DNA of 64,000 bases, from NCBI RefSeq assembly GCF_004193775.1, contig NC_041011.1, forward strand, positions 43,717,167 through 43,781,166, read 5' to 3'. A program made the translations under genes and the position numbers. Shown here piece by piece: positions 11,532 through 22,860 of the stretch. The stretch's first letter is position 1; each line of letters starts with the position of its first letter. A model generated the notes under the pieces. It was not told the DNA's origin, did not search any database, and worked only from the letters and a program-made list of their open reading frames with translations. Source of the DNA: Glycine soja. Lineage: Eukaryota > Streptophyta > Magnoliopsida > Fabales > Fabaceae.

Positions 11532-14076
11532 AGTTGAATTAATAATATTTAATGTTTATAAAAAAAATGTTGAAAGATGTAACTTTGTTAAGTTTGCCGG
11601 GTTAAAAAGTTCTTATAAAATACTACATCAAATTTGCAAAATTTTATATAATTTAGAACCTATTTAATATATCGTTATTTTCGTTAATTGTAATGAATAA
11701 CCAGCAAGTTTCTCGTGAAATGTAGGGTTATTTTTAACTTAAGTAAAATTTAAAATACATATGTAAATATCCTTATGATTGAATAATTGTAAATCAAGTA
11801 TTTCAAAATAAATAAAGTATAATAAAAATATGTTTTATTGTTTATAATAAATATTTTATTTAATAAATAAAATATATAATTAATAGAAAAATATATAAAC
11901 AAATCATTTGATTGAAGGCCACATTTCATTTTTATATCTAATAATTGATATGGTGAAAAAATTGAATTGAAATATAATTTAAATTTAATTTGGAATTAAG
12001 TAATAGTAGTGTTTTGAGAGGAATACAAAATAAAAGGATTAGTGGAAAAAAAAAGTGATATTCTGTATATGAGAGAGATGTATCAAACAAGAGGATATAT
12101 TTTATATTTGAGTGAAAAAAGGTAAAATTGATTATATAAAATTTCTTACTATAAATAGTAAAATAATCATATGATTTTGATAAAATAATGTAAATTTAAG
12201 TAATATTTAATCTTCCGTAAAAAAAGTAATATTTAATCTTAACATGCGTACAGTTGTATTGTCAAAATTTCTCTTGTATATAAATAAACATGTGAGAAGA
12301 TGCAACATCCCCACACACATATGTTAATATTTTTTTTCTACTAAAAAAATATAATTACATCTCTCATAAAGTTATATACTTATGATATTTTTTATTATCA
12401 TATTGATATAAAATAGTTATTATTAAAAGTAATAACTATCTTTTTATTAAAAATCGTAAATAATTAAATATAAATAAGATAAATATTTTTCTCATAATAT
12501 AATTTATTTCATATTTAATGATCAATCAGAATTCAAATCATAGATCATTTAACTAACTAACATCAAGTGTTGCTACCACTTTTGTTGGTTATATACTTAT
12601 AATAATTATTTGTCGTAAAATCAAATTGTATTAGAATTTTATTAGGTTGATTTACAGAACTCGTGTAAAATGTTTTATAGACTACACCAAAAATTAATAG
12701 AATAAGACTCTGTTCGGTATGGAAATTCTGATTTGAAAAGAAAACGCGCTCATACCCTGTTTGCTATGGAGAAAAGTAAACAAATTACATGGGTATGTGT
12801 TCATTGATGAGCATACATATTTTGCATTCCTTGATTGTGAGACGGAATAAAAGGGGGAAAAGCAGGGGATTATATGGCATTTTTATAAATTTCACTAAAT
12901 ATTTACATATATTTCATTTTTTTCATGCTTCTCCTTTAATAAATTTTAATATAAAAAATGGAAGCATATTTACTTTTTTTATTGGAAGATAATTAAAGAG
13001 GGAAGCAATAATTTTTCGCTATTTTTATTTTCTCTCCATGATGTTGAACAAAAGTCTAATATATACATATGATTGCTTGAAGTATAGCTAAGTTAAGTCA
13101 AAATCAAGAAGCTAATTGTTGTTATTAATCTCAAAATATATTTACAAGTGTCTAAATAGAATTATATGATACATATTTTTGCGTTGGTATATATAAAAGA
13201 AAATGTTTCAAAAATTAAAATATTTTCCTCTTACTTTAGTACAAATCCGATCCACAGCATTATAATCATCACTGGCCAGTCGCAAACTTGGAAAATCTTA
13301 GGTTAAGTTTGGCACATTATCTGATGAGCACCTAATTGATAGTAGTACAAGTAATAAACTATATGATATATTTTTCTAATATAGTAACGTACCGGCAAAA
13401 CAATGAACACTTTAACATCTCACAGTAACACATGTACGATCCTGAATTTCACTACCAAATATCAAAACTCCTATCTCTCTGGAGTGTTTAATTTCCAGCA
13501 ACAACCTGGCCACTTTTTTACTACCGGTGGGCCAGGCCATGGAATGAACATATATATTGCTTTCCGACCACCGCGACAAAGCCATGATCCACCACCATTG
13601 CTGCCACGCCTTGTTGTGGGTCGGTGCCCACTATCCTTCCTCTTCAACCATTAAATTTAAAAAAAAAATAAAAAATAGAGAATTGCGGCAAGAGAAGGTA
13701 CAACAAGAAATTGATGAGATTGTGAAGATGGTTATATTGTATTAAGATCAGCGTAAAGTGCATCCTTCTCAAAAAATAAAAGAGTATTAACTCAAAAGTA
13801 AATGAACATTATTACAGCAACAAAAAGTCTCAGCTTCCATTTCTCCCGTTTAAAGTACGTAGCTGAAAACTCTAATGCTAATTAATGTCTCCTTACTTAA
13901 ATTAAAGCCAGGTTATGGTTTCCAAATCAGCATCAATGTTGCCTTTCCAAATCACCATTCAAATTAACCCTTATTGACTTGTTGTGGCTTTCTTTTTCTT
14001 CTATTCTTTTATATGAGTATATATTTTAATGTTGATAAGGGGAAGTTTTGTCGATCACAAATGTCTAGGTATACAG

Positions 14077-14120
14077 TGTCAATTCTGTTATACAACGATG
14101 TCAATTCTGTTATACAACGA
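14077..14120. repeat. 22-bp perfect tandem duplication
   Basis: The unit TGTCAATTCTGTTATACAAC plus GA occurs twice head to tail (14077-14098 and 14099-14120) with no mismatch. It is probably a recent slippage or repair duplication. No gene is affected that I can recognise. Confidence 0.85.
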
Positions 14121-15492
14121 AGACACTTAGCGCACCAAACTGACTTATTGAAATGTTGCAACAAGAGAGGAATGGATAAAGCTTTATACACAGGCCAACC
14201 ATGTTGCCTCAATAATAACTTTTATTTTTTAACAGAATGGTTGGTGATAATTACATTATTTGCTTATCTTGGCATATATAATTGCATCTATCTTATCTTT
14301 TTCTTATTTAAAGTCTTATTTTTTTATCCTTTTAATTAAAATTTAACTTTTTAGGAATAATTTTAGTATGTTTAGATTTTGGAGTCAATTTTTTTATGTT
14401 TTTCTATGTTTTAAGCAAAGAAGGTTTGGAAGCTTACTCTTAAAAAGAAGACGAGTCAAACTCAAAAAGAAAATATTTTCAATTCTAGCCCAATCAGTCT
14501 GATAAGTGTACGCTTAGCCAGAAAGAGTTAGCAGTTATTCTTATTTCTGATATGTCTCATGCCTTGAAAGAAGTTGTGCTCACTGGGCCAGAATTGTCAC
14601 GCTAGCACTTTTTTAACAAAAAATAGAGCATTAAAAGGGGTTGTGCAAGAGAAGAAGACATTCTCTTTGAACTTAGGTTTTGGTTGGTGTGTAGTTGCAT
14701 GAGACTCTCTTCTTCCTCTATTTTCCACCTTTATATCTTCTTCACCACTTTTGTTGCTCCTCTCACCCATGAGTGGTTGAGCTCTCCCTTGTTGGGGTTT
14801 GATGTAACTAAATACAAACTCATGTATTTCTTTTGAGTTATTAATAGATGTTTATTGTTCATCATTAAGTGTTTTCTTCTTTGTTTAATGCTTGCTTTGA
14901 CTTGATCGTCCATTTGTTTGATTTTATGGTTTAAATGCGATTGGAAAACGTATTTGAACTATAAACCGGAGAATAGCACCTAATGGGTATTGTTGCTAGG
15001 AATATGATGAGACCCATCAGTCACTTTTGACTCTTTTTCTCAAAGCAAGTAACTTGACTAAGTTATGTAAGGAATTGATAGTTTAGTCAAGGAACTTAGG
15101 CTCTTCTTGTAAGAAATTAGGGATTAAGCATTTTTATGAATTAGTGATAACAAAGGAATGATAAACAATGATTAATAGCTTGTGTATGCATGGGGGAGTG
15201 GTTTAGTGAAGTCAAACCCCAACATACATTATCATTGTTTCTTGCAATGTTTTTTCGCAATCTAGATCCTTGAGAATCAAAAACCCCTTGTATTAGTTTT
15301 ATTTCTAAGTTCCTACCTTTATCTTTAAACCTTAATCATTGTTAATATAAATTTCTCTATATTTTGTATAGTTAGTAAAAAGTGTATAAATTGTCAAATA
15401 TTGTGCAAGTCCTTTGGAAAAATGATACTTTGACATTCCATTTTGTGCTACTTATGTGATTTGGTACGCTTGCCAAAGATATAACCAATTTT

Positions 15493-15510
15493 TGGCGCCA
15501 TTGTCAGGGA
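15493..15510 (+). other. Primer-binding site of the Athila-like element
   Basis: TGGCGCCATTGTCAGGGA closely resembles the TGGCGCCGTTGCCGGGGA-type PBS of Athila-group elements. It follows the probable 5' LTR directly and precedes the gag remnant, as expected. Confidence 0.65.
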
Positions 15511-15940
15511 CTTGCATCTTAGTACTTGGAAAATTCATATTTTCTACTTACCTAGGCTTCATTCTTTTATTCTTTTATGTTAATTTTGTTTTAGTGGTTA
15601 TTTTGTACTCTAGTCGTGTGTGTTTCTTTGGTGTCAATGTACACAAGATATAACTTTTGAAGAACTCTTAATTGAGCTATGAGGGATTAGTGGAGTACTC
15701 TGCTCACACAACGAAGGTATCTTAGTAACCAATTAGAGATATCGTCTGAGCATCTTGAAATCATGCATTGGGGGGGGGGGGTGAGTCACCCACAACCTAT
15801 CATTTGTGATTTTTGTGAAGAAAAGCATTTAAATGGTTATTGTCATCTATACTCCATGGAAAATTATTGGTGGGAGCTAAATTCACACCCTCACAATCAA
15901 ACTTGAAGAAGAAAAACTCTCTAATCTTGAAAATATCTTT

Positions 15941-16177
15941 TTGCAATTCATGAAAACTTATCAGGCTAGCTTTGAAGACAATCAAAATTCAATTCATAAT
16001 CTTAAGATTCAAGTTGGGAAGCTAGCCGAAGAAATTGTTGAAATGCGTTCTATGCCCATAAGGGAAACAAATCCAACAGAGGTTAAAACACATGAGGAGA
16101 GCCTTGAAGAAAAGCATGATTCAACAGAACATGGCAAAGAAAAAGAAGAGAAAGATGAGGAGAGATCACAAAAATAG
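15941..16177 (+). pseudogene. gag fragment of the Athila-like retrotransposon
   Basis: The 78-codon open stretch encodes a basic/acidic, probably coiled-coil segment with IHNLKIQVGKLAEEIVEMR, characteristic of the C-terminal part of Athila-type Gag. Upstream in other frames there is a knuckle-like CxxC...H...C segment interrupted by stops. The rest of the polyprotein (protease, reverse transcriptase, integrase) is not present downstream. It is a dead fragment. Confidence 0.6.
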
Positions 16178-18430
16178 TGGGACAAGAGCTCACAAGTAGA
16201 AATTCAAGAAGAAAATCTCCCTCGAGTCAATATTTTTCTCCACTAACTAATTGGCAAGGAAGAAGGGCATGAAGAACATGACAAATCCTTACACACCATT
16301 TTTTCCTTGTTCACTAACACTTCCTCTACAGTGGTTTGGAAGTCACTTCATGAATACATGATGTCACTTTGAAGGCATTTGGCCCGTCAAGCTAATGACA
16401 TCAAACAAGTTCTTATCGGGAGGCAACCCAATTTTCTAACTCTTGCTTTTAATTCATGTTGTGTGCTTTGAGTTGTAGTTGTTAGTTTATTATTGCCTTT
16501 TGTGTTTAATTGTTGTGTTTTAGCATGTTTTGCTCTTACCATGTTGTGGCTTGGTTTGCTTATGTTATGACATAGATTGTTTGTTTTTCAATTGTTGGTT
16601 TGTTAGTCATTGTCATTGTCTTTTTTTATGGCCCAACAAGAATTTTGATGGCTGGGTAAGCATGTTTGAACCACTCTGGTATTATTTTTTTGCCCTTGGG
16701 CTAGCCCCAACTTGTGTTTGTTGGGCTAGCCATAAAGCTACAACATTTGAATTTTCTGCATAGTTTTTGGCCCAACAAGAAAATTCATGCCTAGGCGTAA
16801 GGACCCCTTGAACAAATATTAGATTCTGTTTGTCTATGGCCCAACCACAAAATGTGTTGGTTGGACGAGAGTACCTCTTGAACAAACTTTGCAATCTGAT
16901 CATTTTTAGCCCAGCTAGAGAATATGCTAGTTTGGCCAGCAACACCCTTGCACCTTAATATACTCTTTGTTTGTGTTTTTCAGTGAACTCTAAGCTTTTT
17001 TAGTTCAATGAGTACAAAAAAAGAGAAAATTAAGAGTATTGTAGCCCAGTGAGCACAAGTTTGTCGTTGTTCTTCTATGTTCTATTGCTTCTTGTTTCCT
17101 TTCTTTTGATTCATAAATTGTTATTTAGTCGTATTCCACTTATTATTTGTTTCTTTGCTTTTCAACCTCTTACAACTTCCATCTTTTATCTTATTTCTTT
17201 CTTTCCTTTTATTAGTGTATCTTTTATGCTTCTCTATTTGGCCACATGTCTATGTCTCCTTTCAGATAACCCCTCCTAAATCTCAACAGTAGAATTAGAG
17301 GAAGTGTGCACATGTCCCTTGGCCACAACATCCTAGGGACCAAGATTATTTTGAGGGAGGAGGTAGGAAGCCAGTTGCTAGCGACAAAGATGTTGTTGTT
17401 AGAGTACCTAAATGACATGAAGGGCTAGTTGGAGCCTCCTTCTGATGACTTTTGTGTTTTAGGACCATTTTATGTTTTAGTTCTATCTTTCTAGTAGTTA
17501 CATTTCAATTTATGATTTCAATTGTTTAGTTGTAGTCTATTAATTGAATTTAGCATTGATGTTAGTATTGTGATTTTTGTGGTTCTGGTACTATTTGTTG
17601 ACTTAGTATATATATGTCTTTGGTGTTCGTTTCAGTTTCTGTTAGTTTGTAAAAAATTTGCACCATTGCACTTCTCTAAGCTCATTTCCATGAATTATGC
17701 AAAAAACTTTGCAAATTATGCATTTTTGTTGTGATTTTGCACTTGTGTTTGTCTGCTTAGCCGTTTAATTTGGGCGCAAGTAGTGAAATTATGATTAAAA
17801 AGTTTGGCAGGCTTGTTGATTGAGAACCTTTGAATGTCTTGCATTACCATGTGAGTTGGAGTGTTAGGAATGCAGTGAAACTAGTTCCGAGGACCAGTAC
17901 CTCTAGCAACTAAGGCAAGGAAGAAGAAAAGAGAAGGGAAAGTGAAGGTAAAATTGGTAATTTCATTCATGCTCTTGCTTGTTATTTACATCTATATTTA
18001 TAAACTTCATAGTAACAAAAGATTCTAGGAATATTTGGCTATAATCGAATTTGTCCACATTGTCTCTTATGAGCAGACAAATATCAAGCAAGAGAATTCC
18101 CTAAGATAGCCCCTGTTGGCCTCACCCCTTCTTCCTCAAGCATAGCCGTTGAGGTAAGAAGGTTTTGCAATTCTCCTTTTGGACTTAGCTTCTTCTTGCA
18201 CCCCCTCCTTTGCTTTTGTGACCCCTGCCCCTTGCCTCTCCTTTCGTATCATGGAGTGTAGTGCATAGAGATATTCATGATGAGAGTTGTTATTGATTGT
18301 TATGCACATGATTTTGCTTGATTCTCATGATTTATATATTGCACTTGCATGCTAGGATATGATTAAGGCATTTTTTGTTTTTGTTTTGCAGCCACTTGAC
18401 CAAAAAGCCTACCTTTTTTTGTGCAATTTT

Positions 18431-21400
18431 AGGGACTTTTTTTTTGCAAAATTTCATCTTTTATGCTTTGTTTGGTTTATGAAAGAAAATAATCGGAAAA
18501 AAAAGTAAAAGAAAAGAAAGGGAGAAGAAGGAAAATAAGTTAAAAGTGTGTTGATTTCTAAGTTGTTTGGTAAGAAAAAAAAGTGAAAAAAAGAAAGCTA
18601 AATATATATATATATATATATCCTGCATTAAAAATAAGAATAGACATAAGCAAGAATATTTGAGTAATTTGTGTTTAAAAATCATCTTTCTCCCTTTTTT
18701 TCTCAACAAAATTTGGGAGGAAGAGTTCATACGTGGTTCACCAACTCCTTTTATTTGATCCCACACTCTCTTTAGTTTTTGTTTTTTTTATAAAAAAAAA
18801 AACAAACAATGACTATTTTTAAAAACTTTCTCCACCACTCTCCGTTTTTTCCTCTTTTTTAGAACTAAATAAATTGAGAGTTCCAGTTAAAAAAAAAACT
18901 TGTGAAAGTTTGATACCATCAAGAATTAATTTGGTGGTTGACTCGAAACATGCTAGTAAGCTACAAGAAAGAAAGAAAGGAAGACATGGTTTAATAGGAT
19001 GCGATTATTTAGGGTAGTACAAGATGACATTAAGTCAAAGCAAATATTATAATAGAAGGCGCCTTTCTCTACAAACCATTAATTGAGATTCATGTATCGG
19101 GATAGCTGGTCACAGACCTTTAAAAGCCACCTAGGTAAGTCTATGAGAAAACAGGGATTGTTATTCATATATGGACCCAAGCTTGTTTATGACAGTGTTA
19201 ATTGTCTCAGTACTCAGTACTGCATTGGTCAAAGCATGTAAATTCCAAGAGTCCAACAAATCATTTAGTTCCGTTGGCATCCGGCATTGAAAAAATTGTG
19301 ATTTTAACTGACTGTTTCAAATTTCAATTGGATTCACCACAGTTTTCATCTATATTTAAGTTATGAATTTTAAATTGTAACATGCTAAAAAATTATAAGA
19401 AAATATTATTGAATTTACTATATTTTTTTATATAAAATGATTTATTAAATTTTATTATCTTCACCCCTAAATATAATACTCTTTTAACTAATTGACATCA
19501 TTTAAAAAAAGTTGACTAATTTAGTTACTAATATTAAATTTATTAACAAATAATATTAATTTTTAAAAATATTCTTAAAATTATTGAAACTCGTCATTTT
19601 ATTATTTTCACTTAATTATTTTTTACCTAAATAAATAACACATGTTAGTCATCTTTTTTGACTCTTATAGGAGGGATAATGATTTTAGCTTATTGATTTT
19701 TAACATTTATTATAAAATTATTAAGAGTATTTTGATAAAAATAAATAATACAAGTGATAACTCAAAAAGAGTCTTGTAAAATAAAAAATCTTATATTTAT
19801 AGATAGAGGTAGTACTGAGATTTGAGAGTAGATAAAAAAATTATAACAATGTTTGATTGATACTCACAAAAAAGAAAAGTTGATCAACAAAAAGATAAAT
19901 TTGTCAATTTAGACATGTTTGGCCATTTTCCAATTTTTTTATTTTTTTAAGTTAAAGATTATAATTGTCATCAACTTATTAGATATGAGACTAATATCAT
20001 TCGTAATGCGTGATTATCTTGATTTAAAAAAATTATTCACAAATTTTTTTTAACATAAATTCTTTCATTAAATAAATTATTTTTTCATATATAAGTATGA
20101 TGGAATTTTAATTCACACCACTTTATTTCTATTAGTATATATATATATCACAAAAGCAATTTTAATTCCAACAATTTAGTGCATGTTTGGAAATCCCATG
20201 TAAAATAATTTTTGAAGCAAAAATCATTTTACCAAAAGATTAAGACCATTACTTTTAGTTTTATTCGTTGAATATGTATTAAAACACATACTACAATAAT
20301 TTTAACTACAAATACAAATCAAGCATGCATCTATTATTTTTCTTAATGTTAGTTAAACAACAAGACACAAGCTTTTTAGTGAATGAAAGAAAAGACAAAA
20401 TAAAATATAAAAGCAGATAATGACATAATTGTCGCACGCTTGATTAATTATTGTCTTTTAACTTTTAACATTAATTTTCATGCAAGAATCTTTATTCTGC
20501 TTATTTTTTAACCAAAGAGAATCCTTTCTGCTTAATTAATTATTGGGTATATCAATCGTTGTTGTTGGAGGAAATTAAGAGTTAAAAGTCTATGTATTCA
20601 AAAAATCCTTTCTGGCTTTCTTACGCCTAGAAAATTCAAAAGCAACGGAAGTAACACAAAATAAACTTACAATATACTATTGTCAAACATGTGATAGTAA
20701 AATGTCAAACTTGTGACAAATCACAATAAGCGTTAATGATTTGTTTTCTTCTTTTGGTAAACATCGGAAATTTCAAATGAATAGCTCTTTATGGATCATT
20801 GTCACTTTCTTAGGCCTCATAATTACAGAGAGGAGAAAGGGAAAGAAAAAGAGTGTGTTTTACTTTTACGGGGAACATGCTTTCATTCTATGTTTTTCTT
20901 TGCCTTTTATAGTTCCCCCTCATCCCTTGTATATCAATTTTTAAAACGCTGCTTCGTCAATCCTTCGTATAACTAATGTTTGATTACCGTATTTTACACG
21001 GAATCAAACACATAGGGCCAGTATAGGCATGAAATATAAAATAATAATAATCCGTAAATTCATATAATTTTTTAATTAGATCTCATAATTTAATTAAGAA
21101 GATTAATAAAATCGGCATATATAGATCAAAATTTCTTTAATTGAATCTTTTATAAATTAACTGGCTCTCTTAAATTTCTATTAAATAAACTCGTGAGAGT
21201 TCTATAGACTCAACTCGAAAACTAGTAATAGTTTATTTCATATAAAAATAATAAAATATCTGTAAATAACATACTAATTAAATATTTCAATAATATATAA
21301 TAAAGCAAAATAGTAAATCATAAAGTACAAAATATTTAAATAACTAAATTTAGTAATAATACATCATTAATAAACAATAACTTATAAATACTATAGTAGT

Positions 21401-22235
21401 GGTAGATCATTCTTATCTAGGGTTTGATATTATTAGAAAAAAAGAGTTTGATATTATTAAATATGAGAATTTTATATTTAAGAATAATACGTTAAATGAA
21501 TATATGTTAAATGTTAAATACACAAAAAATAATAAAAAATAATTTACATTTTGGTCTTATTTTTTTAACTTATTAGATAATCATGTGTATGCTTATACTC
21601 TATTTTGGAGGTGGAATGTGCACAGATAAGTATTTAATTTTTTTTATGGAAATTGAATCATTTTTTCTTTAGCTGTAGTGCTTGGATGACTTGAAATTTA
21701 GCAATTGGAAGAAATTTCGGGGGAAACATGAAGATGATGTATCATGACTAAGAGTTTTGGAAGCAAAAGTATTCTCAGCAGCCATGATACTGATATATCT
21801 GCCGCACCAACTCTAATACCCCGTTTGGAAGAGATGAAAATAAAATAAATAAATAAAAGTAAGCCTATAACAAATTAAAAATAAAATATATTTGATTAAA
21901 GAAAAATAGAGAAAAGACAAAGAAAGATAAATGGATGAGTAAAAATTTATATTGTGTGTCTTACAAATTTTAAAATTATTTCGGGTCTAAATCTTCTCTC
22001 CCAAATAAACCAACAAAAATTCATCTACTTTTTCTCTTCTAATTTCTCCTGCTCCAAACAAACAAACACTAAGCTGATGGCTATCGCCCTTCCAACCATA
22101 TTATGCTACCCCTGAACGTGCGTGTGAATTTGACAACATTTGTTTAACTACTAGTATTAAGTATTAACCATCATCGTCAACCATGCCTTTTGCTAATTAA
22201 AGGTTGCAAACAACAAACATTTTTTTTCATGAAAA
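18431..22235. other. AT-rich intergenic DNA
   Basis: No gene is recognised. Features are a short (TA)n run at about 18603-18622, poly-A/T tracts and possible small-element ends. One candidate pair is GTGCATGTTTGG near 20180 against CAAGCATGCAT near 20322-20332, which could bound a roughly 150-bp MITE. The ORFs at 18461-18766 are low-complexity translations of A/T runs. Confidence 0.45.
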
Positions 22236-22435
22236 AGATATATTAAAGATATAGATTAATTTAATTAATTACAAATTAGTTATTAATTTAGTTAATTACA
22301 TATTAGTTTAGTTATATAAGACTCGATGAATTCATATAAAAAATAATTTACTTATTTTAAGTATTATTCAAATAATATTTAATTTTTCTTTTCTCTCTTT
22401 ATTATCTCTCTACTTTTTATCATGGTATCCAAGCC
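22236..22435 (+). mobile_element. Ty1/copia-like LTR end and primer-binding site (remnant)
   Basis: TGGTATCCAAGCC at 22423-22435 resembles the initiator-tRNA-Met PBS TGGTATCAGAGCC of Ty1/copia elements with two mismatches. It follows a TC-rich sequence of the kind seen at the end of such LTRs. The candidate LTR would be about 190 bp (from about 22236). No polyprotein follows and no partner LTR was found. Confidence 0.4.
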
Positions 22436-22444
22436 TTTTCATTC

Positions 22445-22820
22445 TTGTTCTATGAAGGAGAAAATCAAGAATTGAATGCTTCACAAATAGTGAATTCTCA
22501 TTCTTTTCCACAACACTTTTTCACGCTAAGGGAAGAGGTAGGCCTGGCTCCTGCTGTAATTGTTGAATCTCGAAGGGAACCTTGCGATTTGAGACAACTT
22601 GATTACAATAGGAAGCCAAGGTCCATGTCTCCAGCCTCTCATTGAAACTCTTTTCAGTAGTAGCAAGGAAAAGGAATGACAGTCTTTATTCAAGACCTGA
22701 AAATGACACTTATAAAACGTAGGAGGAAGGCAGAAAAGTGCAAACGGTTAACTGAGGCTCAATCTTCTTACAGGACTATATTAGAGAAGACAATTAGAGA
22801 CACTATGCACCAGTAAGTCC
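22445..22820 (+). pseudogene. Unidentified gene-fragment-like sequence
   Basis: This stretch is much less A/T-biased than its surroundings. One frame runs open from 22445 to 22645 with a C-terminal part rich in charged residues (LREEVGLAPAVIVESRREPC...). After a stop and frame change, 22703-22816 encodes a basic helix-like segment (KRRRKAEKCKRLTEAQ) ending at CACCA|GTAAGT, a good splice-donor context. I do not recognise the family. It could be a captured or decayed host-gene fragment behind the copia-like PBS. Confidence 0.35.
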
Positions 22821-22860
22821 CAATAACCAAAATGGAAATAGTGCTTTTGAGTATCTTTGT

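Larger units (their letters stand above)
10201..14340. other. AT-rich intergenic DNA with decayed repeats
   Basis: No gene is recognisable. The sequence is strongly A/T biased with homopolymer and dinucleotide-like stretches. A Stowaway-like MITE is listed separately at about 11277-11531, and a 22-bp tandem duplication at 14077-14120. The short ORFs at 13403-13745 and 13974-14339 have no domain or homologue I recognise. Confidence 0.5.
14350..18430 (+). mobile_element. Decayed Athila-like Ty3/gypsy LTR retrotransposon
   Basis: A primer-binding-site-like sequence, TGGCGCCATTGTCAGGGA (15493-15510), has the form used by Athila/Calypso-type elements. The roughly 1 kb before it would be the 5' LTR. 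After it come gag-like remnants: a CDFCEEKHLNGYC knuckle-like stretch near 15810-15850 and the FMKTYQ..LKIQVGKLAEEI segment at 15941-16177. The GGGAGGCAACCCAATTTT signature follows at about 16419-16436; it is often seen after the polyprotein of these elements. The pol region is absent between gag and this point, so the element has a large internal deletion. The ACTTGACCAAAAAGCCTACC stretch near 18395 looks like downstream element sequence. A matching 3' LTR was not found, so the outer limits are approximate. Confidence 0.65.

Noticed and set aside
16682..16945. 87-codon minus-strand ORF
   Set aside because: It lies inside the decayed Athila-like element and consists of repeats of the GCCCAACAAG-type words there. 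Not a gene.
18567..18766. Lys/Ile/Tyr-rich ORFs on both strands
   Set aside because: They translate a (TA)n run and poly-A/T tracts, with no protein-like composition.
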